The translations under genes and the position numbers were made by a program. This document shows positions 1 through 8,759 of a stretch of 64,000 nt of DNA, one piece after another. The stretch lies in the NCBI RefSeq assembly GCF_016741935.1, contig NZ_JAERRG010000037.1, positions 1 to 64,000 on the forward strand, read 5' to 3'. This stretch comes from Streptomyces endocoffeicus (lineage in GTDB: Bacteria > Actinomycetota > Actinomycetes > Streptomycetales > Streptomycetaceae). A model generated the notes under the pieces. That model saw only the letters and a list, made by a program, of their open reading frames with translations. It was not told the origin of the DNA and did not search any database. Each line of letters begins with the position of its first letter. Position 1 is the stretch's first letter.

Positions 1-273
1 AACCGAGGCATTTTTGCGTTCCCACTCGATCGGATGTTCCACCGGATCGAGTGAAAAGGCATCAGACCTCTGGCGTGGCATGGTGAGGGTCACGCAGAGT
101 AGTCGGTGAGGGCCAGTCAGAGGGTCCGTTGACGACCAGTCAAGAGGCCCAAGCGGCAGCGGACGTATGCGCCGAGCGGGCGGAGGGGGAGGTGATGGCC
201 TGTGAGCATGACGAGCTGTGCGGTGAGGGGGCGTAGGGTGACGCCCCGTCCGTCCCCGTCTGTTGTGACGCCG
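1..273. other. left edge, no gene supported
   Basis: I see no convincing gene here. The stretch lies downstream of the leftward membrane-protein gene that ends at 274. Its first 60 bases are less GC-rich than the rest and contain the loose inverted pair ACTCGATCGGAT...ATCGAGT, which could be the end of a unit lying to the left. The short open frames crossing it have no family features and unusual composition. Confidence 0.4.
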
Positions 274-1539
274 TCAGTTCCAGGACGTGGAGCCGACGGT
301 CGGTTGGGTCTCGTCATGACTTTCTGTCGAATCTCCAGGCATCCCCGCGGCGCGGGCGAGCTCGAGGTCGAGGGCCTCGCGCCGGATGCGCTGGTCCATG
401 TAGAGGAGGGCCGTCACACCCGCGCTGATCGGGAAGGTGATGGTCGAGCTGATCACTCCGCCGACGCCGACCACGATCAGGAAGGTCCAGCCGACGGAGA
501 CGGATTCGCCGGACAGCCAGTCCATGGCGTTGTCCCCGCCGATCACCATGGCGACCAGGCTGGTGGGGATTTCGATGATGGCGCCGACGATGAAGACCAG
601 GACGACGGCCAGCAGTTGGACGCCGAAGACGCGCCCCCACGAGCCGCGCACCAACTTGAAGGAGCGTCGCAGGGCCTTGATGATCCCCTGCTTCTCCAGC
701 ATCAGCGCGGGAGCGGCGAGGCTGAAGCGGACCCAGAGCCAGGCGGCGACGCACGCTGCGGCGAGCCCGCCCAGAGAGGCCAGCGCGGCGCCCTCGCTCG
801 GCACGCCCGCCACGGCCAGCAGCAGACCCGGCGTCATACCGGCGGCGATGACGGCCGCGGCGATGGTGGGGATCAGCACGAGCAGCCCGCACAGCTGAAG
901 GAGGTGCGGCCGGGCACCGGCCCAGGCCTCCCGTGTGGAGACGTTCCGGCCCAGGACGGCCCGTGCGGTGACCACGGTCAGCAGGGCGGTCGTGACGATC
1001 GTTCCGAGGACGCCGAGCAGCAGGGTGACTCCGCTGTCCCCGAGTGTGTCGCCGACGGCACGCAGCGCCTGACCGACGGTGGCGTCCGGATCGTCGAGGA
1101 CCTTGCTCTCGTTCCCTCGGCCGTCGTTGAACCACAGTCCCGTGGCGGCCGTGATCAGACCTTGGGTGACGATCGAGACGATCAGCGAGAGGCCGAGGAC
1201 CGTGCGCCAGTGGGCGCGCATGATGGCCACCGCACCGTCCAGGATCTCGCTGACGCCCAGCGGCCGCAGCGGAATGACTCCGGGGCGGGGAGCGGGCGGC
1301 CGACGCCGGCCGGTGCCCCATCCGCCACCCGGTCCGGGAGCGGGCGGCACCGGCGGTGGCGTGCGGCTTCCCGACGCGGCCCAGCGGCCGGGCGGCGGCT
1401 GGCGGCGGGCCCACTGTTCGCCCCATGCTCGCTGCTCCGCGGCGGGCTGGTCGGCGGGCTCGTTCTGCTGCTGAGCGCCGTGGTCCGGTTCGTCGGAAGG
1501 GGACGATCCGGGCGGGGCCCAGCCCGGAGAGTCATTCAT
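274..1539 (-). CDS. polytopic membrane protein (GPDPase_memb-like)
   Basis: Predicted 421-residue integral membrane protein. The first about 105 residues are a Pro/Gly/Gln-rich cytoplasmic tail, followed by the motif IPLRPLGVSEILDGAVAIMR that opens the domain shared with the membrane part of glycerophosphodiester phosphodiesterases and many actinobacterial proteins of unknown role. About six to eight hydrophobic stretches follow. No phosphodiesterase catalytic domain is present, so an enzymatic role should not be assumed. The ATG at 1539 has GGAG six bases upstream. It is transcribed divergently from mtnA, so the 149-bp gap between them should hold both promoters. Function unknown; fold assignment is from recognition of the conserved N-terminal pattern. 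Confidence 0.8.
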   Translation of the reverse strand: MNDSPGWAPPGSSPSDEPDHGAQQQNEPADQPAAEQRAWGEQWARRQPPPGRWAASGSRTPPPVPPAPGPGGGWGTGRRRPPAPRPGVIPLRPLGVSEILDGAVAIMRAHWRTVLGLSLIVSIVTQGLITAATGLWFNDGRGNESKVLDDPDATVGQALRAVGDTLGDSGVTLLLGVLGTIVTTALLTVVTARAVLGRNVSTREAWAGARPHLLQLCGLLVLIPTIAAAVIAAGMTPGLLLAVAGVPSEGAALASLGGLAAACVAAWLWVRFSLAAPALMLEKQGIIKALRRSFKLVRGSWGRVFGVQLLAVVLVFIVGAIIEIPTSLVAMVIGGDNAMDWLSGESVSVGWTFLIVVGVGGVISSTITFPISAGVTALLYMDQRIRREALDLELARAAGMPGDSTESHDETQPTVGSTSWN

Positions 1540-1688
1540 CGTCGCTCCGTAGGTTGTTCGTTGACCGGCCGCGGCGTCCGCGGCGGGCGGATGTCAGCCA
1601 TCGTGCCACGGTGCGTTCCACCCCGGACCGGTCACTGGGGGCGGTCCGGCACTTCAATAGTCGGTGGCGCACAAGGCAAACTGGGCGG

Positions 1689-2846
1689 ATGGCTGATCAG
1701 CATCCGGTGTCCCCGGAAGGCTCCATACCTCCTACCGCCCTGGCGCTGCGCTGGGAGGAGCCCCCGGAGGGGCCCGTACTGGTACTTCTCGACCAGACTC
1801 GGCTGCCCGCCGAAGAGGTCGATCTGGTGTGCACCGATGTGCCGGCGCTGGTGGAGGCGATCCGCTCCCTCGCCGTGCGCGGCGCCCCGCTGCTCGGCCT
1901 CGCCGGGGCATACGGAATCGCGCTCGCCGCGGCCCGTGGCTTCGATGTGGACGAGGCCGCCGAATCGCTCGCCCATGCCCGCCCCACGGCCGTCAATCTC
2001 GCCTATGGGGTCCGCCGTGCCGTCGCCGCGTATCACGCCGCGCTTCGGGACGACGCGGACGACGCTCAGGCCGCCGCGGCGGCCCTCGCCGAGGCCCGTG
2101 TTCTGCACCGGGAGGATGCCGAGGCCAGCGAGCGCATGGCGGCCCGTGGTCAGGCACTCCTCGAAGAGCTGCTGCCTGCCGGGGGCCATCGGATCCTCAC
2201 CCACTGCAACACCGGCGCCCTGGTCTCCGGAGGCGAGGGGACCGCCCTCGCCGTGGTCAAGGCGGTGCACCGGGCGGGGCAGCTGCGGCGGCTCTGGGTG
2301 GATGAGACCCGGCCCCTGCTCCAGGGGGCGCGGTTGACCGCGTACGAGGCGGCGCGTGCCGGAATGGCGTACACGCTGCTCGCCGACAACGCGGCGGGCT
2401 CGCTCTTCGCGGCCGGTGAGGTGGACGCGGTGCTGATAGGCGCGGACCGGATCGCCGCGGACGGCTCGGTGGCCAACAAGGTGGGCAGTTATCCGCTCGC
2501 GGTGCTGGCCCGTTACCACCATGTGCCGTTCGTGGTGGTCGCCCCGACCACCACCGTGGACCCGGGCACTCCCGACGGAGCCGCGATCGAGGTCGAACAA
2601 CGTCCTGGACATGAAGTGACAGACATCACAATTCCGTATGTCCCCATCGCCGGACAGGAGGCGGGCACCGGAGTGCCGGTCGCTCCGCTGGGCACACAGG
2701 CCCACAATCCGGCCTTCGACGTCACACCACCGGAGTTGGTGACGGCGATCGTCACCGAGGACGGCGTGATTTCCCCGGTCACCGCGGACGGTATCGCCGA
2801 GCTGTGGGCCAGGTCACGATCGGGTAATGGGATGATGTCGATATGA
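1689..2846 (+). CDS. mtnA: S-methyl-5-thioribose-1-phosphate isomerase
   Basis: Converts 5-methylthioribose-1-phosphate to methylthioribulose-1-phosphate in the methionine salvage pathway. The 385-residue product has the expected eIF2B-like/MtnA length and motifs: AVRGAPLLGLAGAYG near the N-terminus, THCNTGAL with the catalytic Cys at about 173, DETRPLLQGARLTAYE, and GADRIAADGSVANKVGSYPLA with the catalytic Asp at about 253. I chose the ATG at 1689 (MADQHPVSPEG) because the longer frame upstream runs into the divergent promoter region and has no family similarity. Its stop overlaps the mtrA start by four bases (ATGA), so translation is probably coupled although the two genes serve different processes. 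Confidence 0.95.
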   Translation: MADQHPVSPEGSIPPTALALRWEEPPEGPVLVLLDQTRLPAEEVDLVCTDVPALVEAIRSLAVRGAPLLGLAGAYGIALAAARGFDVDEAAESLAHARPTAVNLAYGVRRAVAAYHAALRDDADDAQAAAAALAEARVLHREDAEASERMAARGQALLEELLPAGGHRILTHCNTGALVSGGEGTALAVVKAVHRAGQLRRLWVDETRPLLQGARLTAYEAARAGMAYTLLADNAAGSLFAAGEVDAVLIGADRIAADGSVANKVGSYPLAVLARYHHVPFVVVAPTTTVDPGTPDGAAIEVEQRPGHEVTDITIPYVPIAGQEAGTGVPVAPLGTQAHNPAFDVTPPELVTAIVTEDGVISPVTADGIAELWARSRSGNGMMSI

Positions 2847-3520
2847 AGGGACGCGTCCTTGTCGTCGACGACGACACCGCACTGGCAGAGATGCTCGGCA
2901 TCGTGCTGCGCGGCGAAGGCTTTGAACCGTCGTTCGTGTCGGACGGCGACAAGGCTCTTGCCGCTTTCCGTGAGACCAAGCCCGATCTTGTGCTGCTCGA
3001 TCTGATGCTGCCCGGACGGGATGGCATCGAGGTCTGCCGGCTGATCCGGGCCGAGTCCGGGGTGCCGATCGTCATGCTCACGGCCAAGACCGACACGGTC
3101 GATGTGGTGGTCGGGCTCGAGTCGGGGGCGGATGACTACATCGTCAAGCCGTTCAAGCCGAAGGAGCTGGTGGCCCGGATACGGGCGCGGCTGAGGCGTT
3201 CCGAGGAACCGGCGCCGGAGCAGCTGGCCATCGGCGATCTGGTGATCGACGTGGCGGGGCACTCGGTGAAGCGGGACGGCCAGTCGATAGCGCTGACGCC
3301 GCTGGAGTTCGATCTTCTGGTGGCGCTGGCCCGTAAGCCGTGGCAGGTGTTCACCCGTGAGGTGCTGCTGGAGCAGGTGTGGGGCTATCGGCATGCCGCC
3401 GACACCCGGCTGGTGAATGTGCATGTGCAGCGACTGCGGTCGAAGGTCGAGAAGGACCCGGAGCGGCCGGAGATCGTGGTGACCGTGCGCGGTGTCGGCT
3501 ACAAGGCCGGGCCCAGCTGA
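2843..3520 (+). CDS. mtrA: OmpR-family response regulator MtrA
   Basis: DNA-binding response regulator of the MtrAB-LpqB system, which in actinobacteria controls cell-envelope, division and development genes. The 225-residue protein has a receiver domain (acidic pocket VVDDD at 8-11, phospho-acceptor Asp53 in LLDLMLPGRDG, switch Lys in YIVKPFKPKEL) and a C-terminal winged helix (LTPLEFDLLVALARKPWQVFTREVLLEQVWGY region, then the VNVHVQRLRSKVE recognition part). It overlaps mtnA by ATGA and is followed after one base by mtrB, the order seen across Streptomyces and mycobacteria. Confidence 0.97.
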   Translation: MKGRVLVVDDDTALAEMLGIVLRGEGFEPSFVSDGDKALAAFRETKPDLVLLDLMLPGRDGIEVCRLIRAESGVPIVMLTAKTDTVDVVVGLESGADDYIVKPFKPKELVARIRARLRRSEEPAPEQLAIGDLVIDVAGHSVKRDGQSIALTPLEFDLLVALARKPWQVFTREVLLEQVWGYRHAADTRLVNVHVQRLRSKVEKDPERPEIVVTVRGVGYKAGPS

Positions 3521-3521
3521 G

Positions 3522-5558
3522 ATGACCGGTGGTACGGCGCCGCAGCCCGGTGGACCGGGCGGCGGGGCTCCGGAGGGTGCCCGGATCGGGCGGCCCGACC
3601 CGGCGGGCGAGATTCCGCTGCTGCGCAGGTTGTGGAGCGGCGGGCAGCTGCTGCCCGACGGGGCGTCCGGAGGGCCGGCCCATCCGGTGATCCGGCTGTT
3701 CGGCCGGTGGGCGCGCCGTCCGCTGCTGCCTGCTGCCCGGCTGTGGCGGCGGAACATCCAGCTGCGGGTGGTGGCCACCACGCTGCTGATGTCGCTCGGT
3801 GTGGTGCTGCTGCTGGGTCTGGTGGTCATCGGGCAGGTGCGCAACGGTCTGCTGGACGCCAAGCGCCATGCGGCGCAGGGCCAGGCGGTCGGCGGGTTCG
3901 AGGTGGCCGAGCAGATGGCCGACCGCAAGAGTGACAACCGTGGCCAGGACGGGGCCGGTGCCGGTGCCGAGGACTCCGGTGCCTGGCTGAACGCGCTGGT
4001 GGAGCAGCTCGCCAGCGGCGGCAAGGGCGCCTATTCGGTGGTGGCGCTCAGCTCCGACTCCGGCGAGACGCCCTATGTGGCCAGCCGGGGGCCGCGGGCC
4101 TCCGGCGATGTGCAGCCGGACAGTGTGCCCGCCGATCTGCGCCGCCGGGTGGACGAGGGCCGGACGGCGCCGTACGAGCGCTACGGGAAGATCGCGCACG
4201 CGGGCTCCGGGGACGCCGAGCCCGCGCTGATCATCGGCAAGCGTCTGGATGACAACAACGGCGACGCCTACCAGCTGTACTACCTCTTCCCGTTCACCCA
4301 GGAGGAGAAGTCCCTGAGCCTGGTCAAGGGCACCCTGGCCACGGCCGGGGTGTTCGTGGTGGTGCTGCTCGGGGCCATCGCCTGGGTGGTGGTCCGGCAG
4401 GTCGTGACGCCCGTAAGGATGGCGGCGGGGATCTCCGAGCGGCTGGCGGCCGGACTGCTCCAGGAGCGGATGAAGGTCACAGGGGAGGACGACATCGCCC
4501 GCCTGGGCGAGTCGTTCAACAAGATGGCGCAGAACCTTCAGCTCAAGATCCAGCAGCTGGAGGAGCTCTCCCGGATGCAGCGCCGCTTCGTCTCCGATGT
4601 CTCCCATGAGCTGCGCACCCCGCTGACGACCGTAAGGATGGCGGCGGACGTCATCCATGAGGCGCGTGAGGACTTCGATCCGATCACCGCGCGCTCGGCC
4701 GAGCTGCTGTGGGGCCAGGTCGACCGCTTCGAGTCGCTGCTCAGCGATCTGCTGGAGATCAGCCGGTTCGACGCGGGCGCGGCCGCGCTGGAGGCCGAGC
4801 CGATCGATCTGCGCGATGTTGTGCACCGGGTGGTCGACGGGGCCGAGCCGCTCGCGGAGGCCAAGGGCACCCGGATCCTGGTGCGGGGCGCCGAGGCGCC
4901 GGTGATCGCCGAGGCGGACCCCCGCCGCGTCGAGCGGGTGCTGCGGAATCTGGTGGTCAACGCCGTGGAGCACGGTGAGGGCCGCGATGTGGTCGTACGG
5001 CTCGCGACGGCGGGCGGCGCGGTGGCCGTCGCGGTGCGGGACTATGGCGTCGGGCTCAAGCCCGGCGAGGCGACGCGGGTGTTCAACCGCTTCTGGCGGG
5101 CCGATCCGGCTCGTGCGCGCACCACCGGCGGCACCGGCCTGGGCCTGTCGATCGCGGTGGAGGACGCGCGGCTGCACGGCGGCTGGCTCCAGGCGTGGGG
5201 CGAGCCCGGCGGCGGGTCGCAGTTCCGGCTGACGCTGCCGCGCACCGCGGGCGATGTGCTGCGTGGCTCGCCGATCCCCCTGGAGCCCGACGACTCCCGG
5301 AGCAACCGCCGTCCGAGTGATGCCGTGGCCCCGCAGCCCGCGGCGGAGCGGCTGGCGGCGGTGCCCGCGCAGCCGCGGTCCGCGCTGCCCGCCGACGCCG
5401 TGGCGCCGTCCGCCGATCCGACGGCCCTGCCGGGCAATGGGGCCCGGGTGGTGCGTGGTACCCCGGAGACGCCGTCCGACGGGCCGCGGGGCGGCCAGGA
5501 GCCGTCCGCCGGGCCGACGCCATCGAACGAAGGGGAGGGCCGCCCTCGTGGGCGCTGA
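3522..5558 (+). CDS. mtrB: sensor histidine kinase MtrB
   Basis: Membrane kinase that phosphorylates MtrA. The 678-residue protein (from the ATG one base after mtrA; an in-frame GTG at 3492 would overlap mtrA by 29 bases) has a first transmembrane helix at about 80-105, an extracytoplasmic domain of about 165 residues, a second helix at about 272-295, HAMP, the phospho-acceptor helix VSDVSHELRTPLTTVRM with His near 362, and a HATPase domain with N box NLVVNAVEHG, G1 DYGVGL and G2 GGTGLGLSI. The last about 110 residues are a Pro/Ala-rich tail typical of streptomycete MtrB. Its stop overlaps the lpqB GTG start by 11 bases, so kinase and lipoprotein are made together. Confidence 0.95.
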   Translation: MTGGTAPQPGGPGGGAPEGARIGRPDPAGEIPLLRRLWSGGQLLPDGASGGPAHPVIRLFGRWARRPLLPAARLWRRNIQLRVVATTLLMSLGVVLLLGLVVIGQVRNGLLDAKRHAAQGQAVGGFEVAEQMADRKSDNRGQDGAGAGAEDSGAWLNALVEQLASGGKGAYSVVALSSDSGETPYVASRGPRASGDVQPDSVPADLRRRVDEGRTAPYERYGKIAHAGSGDAEPALIIGKRLDDNNGDAYQLYYLFPFTQEEKSLSLVKGTLATAGVFVVVLLGAIAWVVVRQVVTPVRMAAGISERLAAGLLQERMKVTGEDDIARLGESFNKMAQNLQLKIQQLEELSRMQRRFVSDVSHELRTPLTTVRMAADVIHEAREDFDPITARSAELLWGQVDRFESLLSDLLEISRFDAGAAALEAEPIDLRDVVHRVVDGAEPLAEAKGTRILVRGAEAPVIAEADPRRVERVLRNLVVNAVEHGEGRDVVVRLATAGGAVAVAVRDYGVGLKPGEATRVFNRFWRADPARARTTGGTGLGLSIAVEDARLHGGWLQAWGEPGGGSQFRLTLPRTAGDVLRGSPIPLEPDDSRSNRRPSDAVAPQPAAERLAAVPAQPRSALPADAVAPSADPTALPGNGARVVRGTPETPSDGPRGGQEPSAGPTPSNEGEGRPRGR

Positions 5559-7446
5559 CCGCGCTGACCGTGCCGACCGCGCTGACCGTCGCCGTTTCCG
5601 CCGCCGGGTGCGCCGCCCGGGTGGCCGGGGCCTGAGCGCGCCCGTGCTGCTGGCCTGTGGCGCCCTGCTGCTGTCCGGCTGCGCCTCGATGCCCGACAGT
5701 GGCGATGTGCGGCGGGTGGACTCCTCACCGCGCTCCGACGTCGACTCGCAGGTGCGGGTGTACGGGGTGAGCCCGGGCAAGGGCGAGCAGCCCGCGGAGC
5801 TGGTCTCCGGCTTCCTGGAGGCCACGACGAGCGACGAGGAGAACTTCGGCACGGCGAAGGAGTACCTGACCAAGAGCGCGAGCAAGCGGTGGCAGCCCTT
5901 CGCGGCCACCACTGTGCTGGACCAGGCGCCTGACGTGCGGGTGGAGACGGACCCGGGCGACCGGGACGGCAACGGTAAGACGGTCGTGCTGTCGGGCAAG
6001 CGGATCGCCGTCGTGGACGAGACCCACGCCTACAAGCCGGATGAGCAGCCGTACGAGGAGCGCATCCATCTCACCCTGAGCGGTTCGGAGTGGCGGATCG
6101 ACGGACCGCCGCGGGGGCTGATCCTCGGCGAGTCCGACTTCCAGCGCATCTACCGCTCGGTCAACAAGTACTACTTCGCCGATCTCGGCCCGGACGCCGA
6201 GGATTCGAAGGCCGGGGACAACGTGCTGGTGGCCGATCCGGTCTATGTGCGGCGTCGTATCGACCCGGTGACCGCGACCGTCAAGGCGCTGCTGGACGGT
6301 CCCACGGGGTGGCTGGAGCCGGTGGTCAGCAGCTCCTTCCCGCGCGGTGCGGCGCTCGGCCGCCGGGACGAGCGGCTGTCGCTGGACGACTCGAACGCGT
6401 TGAAGATCCGGCTGAACGAGCGGGCCGCCCGGATCAGCGCGGCGCGCTGCGCCCGGATGGCGGCGCAGACGCTGTTCACGGTCCAGGATCTGGGCGAGGG
6501 ATCGTCCGAGGTCAGCGGGGTGCGGCTGGAGCGGCAGAACGGTTCGGAGCTATGTGCCCTCTCCAGTGACGCGGCACGTGCCTACGCCCCGGACGGGGTC
6601 GAGGGCCATCCGCGCCACCAGTATTTCGTGGACTCCGAAAACCGGATGGTCCGGCTGTCCGACGACGAGGACCGGCCGCAGCCGGTTCCGGGGCCGTTCG
6701 GCGCCGTTGACGCGGGTCTGGGCTCGGTGGCGGTCTCCCGCGACGAGCGGGACGCGGCGGGGGTCACCACCGACGGCTCGGCGCTGTATGTGACCGAGCT
6801 GGCGTCCGGCAGCGACGACCGCGGCAAGGTGCGGGTGCGCAGCCGGGGCGGCAGCGTGGAGCACGGTCTGACGGCGCCCAGCTGGGACGGGCTGGGCGGG
6901 CTGTGGGTGGCCGACCGGGATCCGCGGCAGCCGAGGCTGCTGCGGCTGCGGGGTGGCACCGGACCGGCGGACGAGGTGCGGCTGCCCGAGCTGGACGGTG
7001 GCCGGATCACGGCGCTGCGGGTGTCCGCGGACGGCTCCAGGATCGCGATGCTGGTCAAGCGGTCCGGCCACACCACGCTGCGGCTCGGCCGGATCGAGCG
7101 GCGGGGCACCGCGGACGCCCCGAAGCTGTCGGTGGGGGCGCTGCGGGCGGTCGCGCCGAAGCTGGAGGACGTGGACACCTTCTCGTGGGCCGGGGACAGC
7201 CGGCTGGTGGTCGCGGGCCGGGAGTCGGACGGGGTGCAGCAGCTCCAGTACGTGGAGTCGGACGGCTCCCCGGCGAACGTCCCGGAGGTGCCGGGACCGA
7301 ACGGTGTGCAGTCGATCGGCGCCTCGGAGGACCAGACCCGGCCGCTGATCGCCGAGACCAGGGAGAACGGCATCGTGCGGCTGCTGCCGAACACCGACTG
7401 GAAGACCGTGGATCAGGACGGCTCGGCTCCGGTCTACCCCGGCTAG
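5548..7446 (+). CDS. lpqB: MtrAB-associated lipoprotein LpqB
   Basis: Lipoprotein that in mycobacteria binds the extracellular part of MtrB and modulates the system. The GTG at 5548 has AGGGGAGGG eight bases upstream inside the end of mtrB and gives 632 residues. The N-region begins with an (ADR)n run encoded by a 9-bp tandem repeat across the mtrB stop, followed by a hydrophobic core and lipobox LLSGC (lipidated Cys at about 46). Then come the LpqB N-terminal domain, a GerMN domain (about 200-330, DGPTGWLEPVVSSSFP region) and a C-terminal beta-propeller-like domain. The downstream gap carries short direct repeats (GGTCTGC-type) rather than a clear terminator. Confidence 0.95.
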   Translation: MGADRADRADRADRRRFRRRVRRPGGRGLSAPVLLACGALLLSGCASMPDSGDVRRVDSSPRSDVDSQVRVYGVSPGKGEQPAELVSGFLEATTSDEENFGTAKEYLTKSASKRWQPFAATTVLDQAPDVRVETDPGDRDGNGKTVVLSGKRIAVVDETHAYKPDEQPYEERIHLTLSGSEWRIDGPPRGLILGESDFQRIYRSVNKYYFADLGPDAEDSKAGDNVLVADPVYVRRRIDPVTATVKALLDGPTGWLEPVVSSSFPRGAALGRRDERLSLDDSNALKIRLNERAARISAARCARMAAQTLFTVQDLGEGSSEVSGVRLERQNGSELCALSSDAARAYAPDGVEGHPRHQYFVDSENRMVRLSDDEDRPQPVPGPFGAVDAGLGSVAVSRDERDAAGVTTDGSALYVTELASGSDDRGKVRVRSRGGSVEHGLTAPSWDGLGGLWVADRDPRQPRLLRLRGGTGPADEVRLPELDGGRITALRVSADGSRIAMLVKRSGHTTLRLGRIERRGTADAPKLSVGALRAVAPKLEDVDTFSWAGDSRLVVAGRESDGVQQLQYVESDGSPANVPEVPGPNGVQSIGASEDQTRPLIAETRENGIVRLLPNTDWKTVDQDGSAPVYPG

Positions 7447-7554
7447 CTCTGCTCGGCCGGCTCTGCTCGGCGAGGTCTGCTCGCCAGGTCTGGGTCTGCC
7501 CTGGCCGGGTCTGCCCTGACCTTTTAGGCCTGTACACCGATCGGGGGTGGCCGG

Positions 7555-7581
7555 TTGTCCACATGTGCGTGGTTGTCCACA
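7555..7581 (+). promoter_or_regulatory. pair of DnaA boxes before comF
   Basis: Two exact copies of TTGTCCACA lie at 7555-7563 and 7573-7581, in the same orientation and 18 bp apart start to start. TTGTCCACA is the preferred Streptomyces DnaA box. They sit 42 bp upstream of the comF start codon, where a bound DnaA would cover the likely promoter. I noticed no other perfect box while reading the window. Binding and regulation are inference. Confidence 0.6.
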
Positions 7582-7622
7582 AGGGGTGGCGCGGGGGCGT
7601 GACCACCGGGACAGTGGTGTTC

Positions 7623-8444
7623 ATGCGGGGCTGGTGGCAGGAGATCTCCGATCTGGTGCTGCCGGCCGACTGCGCCGGATGCGGTCGGCCGGGCGGCACA
7701 CTGTGTGACCGTTGTCGTGGGGCGCTGCGGGGTTCCGGGGCGCGCCGGGTGGAGCCGAGCCCGGCGCCGCCGGGGCTGCCGGTGGTCCATGCGGCGGTGG
7801 AATACGTGGACGAGGCGCGGGCCGTGCTGCTCGCGCACAAGGAGCGGGGAGCGCTCCGGTTGGCGCGGCCGCTGGGCGAGGCGCTGGCGAGAGCCGTGCG
7901 GGCGGCCTGCCCTGGCGGCGGGCCCGGTGCGGGGTCCCGAGGGCGGTCGGCCGTGGGATCGGGCGCGGTATGCGGGGCGAGACCGGGTACGAGACAGGAG
8001 ACCAGACCGGGTACGAGACCCGGTGCCGGACCGGGGGCGAGACCCTGCGGAGCGCCGCTGCTGCTGGTGCCGGTGCCATCGGCCCGGCGCTCGGTGGGCG
8101 CCCGGGGGCATGACCCGGCCCGGCGGATCGCGCTCGCCGCGGCGGGTGTGCTGCGCGCCGACGGGCGCGCGGCGAGGGTCCCGGCCGTGCTGTGCCAGCG
8201 GCGCCGGGTGACCGACCAGTCGGGGCTGGACGCGCGGCAGCGGCGGGCGAATGTGACCGGAGCGCTGGGGGCGGTCCCCGGCGGCGGACGGCTGCTGGTG
8301 GCGGGCCCGGTAGTGGTGGTGGACGATCTGATGACCACAGGAGCCTCGCTCGCGGAGGCGGCGCGGGCGGTGACGGCGGCCGGAGGGCTGGTCATCGGCG
8401 CTGCCGTGGTCGCGGCACCGCTGACGGCCACCAACCGGAACTGA
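7623..8444 (+). CDS. ComF-family phosphoribosyltransferase-like protein
   Basis: ComF/GntX-type protein of 273 residues. In competent bacteria ComFC helps DNA uptake; in Streptomyces the role is not known. The N-terminus carries a zinc-binding pattern (CAGCGRPGGTLCDRC), and the C-terminal half a type I phosphoribosyltransferase fold with the PRPP loop VVVVDDLMTTGASLAEA. Between them, at about 100-145, is a low-complexity insert rich in Gly, Ala, Arg, Pro and Thr, encoded by short DNA repeats (GGGTACGAGAC type, 7978-8047). Start is uncertain: ATG 7623 gives MRGWWQEISDLVLPADC, but in-frame GTGs at 7614 and 7617 are possible and no site has a strong Shine-Dalgarno sequence. Confidence 0.88.
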   Translation: MRGWWQEISDLVLPADCAGCGRPGGTLCDRCRGALRGSGARRVEPSPAPPGLPVVHAAVEYVDEARAVLLAHKERGALRLARPLGEALARAVRAACPGGGPGAGSRGRSAVGSGAVCGARPGTRQETRPGTRPGAGPGARPCGAPLLLVPVPSARRSVGARGHDPARRIALAAAGVLRADGRAARVPAVLCQRRRVTDQSGLDARQRRANVTGALGAVPGGGRLLVAGPVVVVDDLMTTGASLAEAARAVTAAGGLVIGAAVVAAPLTATNRN

Positions 8445-8611
8445 TTACGAAGCCGCATCGTTGCAGGTGGTAAGCACGGCAAAGCACCTGATCGGAGGTA
8501 CGGGCCGGTAGGGGGTGCCGACTTCCGACCGGTCGAGCTATGTTCGGTTGTGAGGAATGGCGGGTGCTATGACTCGCTCATCCGCTTGGCGTGTTTTGCC
8601 TGCATTCTGGT

Positions 8612-8758
8612 GAGGCTTGGAACAAACGGGATTGAGATCCTCCCGGTGGGAAGGAGGAGCTGAAAGCGCCAAGCCGGTGGCTCCGGAAGACGCCGGAGCC
8701 AAGTGCACAAGGGATGACGCTCCGATACTGACTGGAGCTACCCGGGAACGGAGTTCTG
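8612..8758 (+). ncRNA. raiA RNA: structured leader, candidate raiA RNA motif
   Basis: The 315-bp gap between comF and hpf has no reading frame but dense complementarity near hpf. GGCTTGG (8614-8620) pairs with CCAAGCC (8669-8675) and encloses TCCTCC (8638-8643) with GGAGGA (8653-8658). A perfect 8-bp hairpin GGCTCCGG/CCGGAGCC with six-base loop follows at 8679-8700. Then GCTCC (8719-8723) pairs with GGAGC (8734-8738). The published raiA RNA motif of Actinobacteria and Firmicutes lies near raiA/hpf and comF genes, exactly this context. The structure is read from the sequence; membership of the motif is inference. Ends are approximate. Confidence 0.6.
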
Positions 8759-8759
8759 C

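Noticed and set aside
202..2337. Long rightward open frame across the first membrane gene and mtnA
   Set aside because: It opposes one real gene and is out of frame with the other; the composition is nonsense-like (His/Asp/Gly/Arg strings).
8548..8580. SigR-type promoter (GGAAT) before hpf
   Set aside because: GGAAT at 8554 has no GTT at 18-19 bp; the vegetative hexamers nearby are also poorly spaced.
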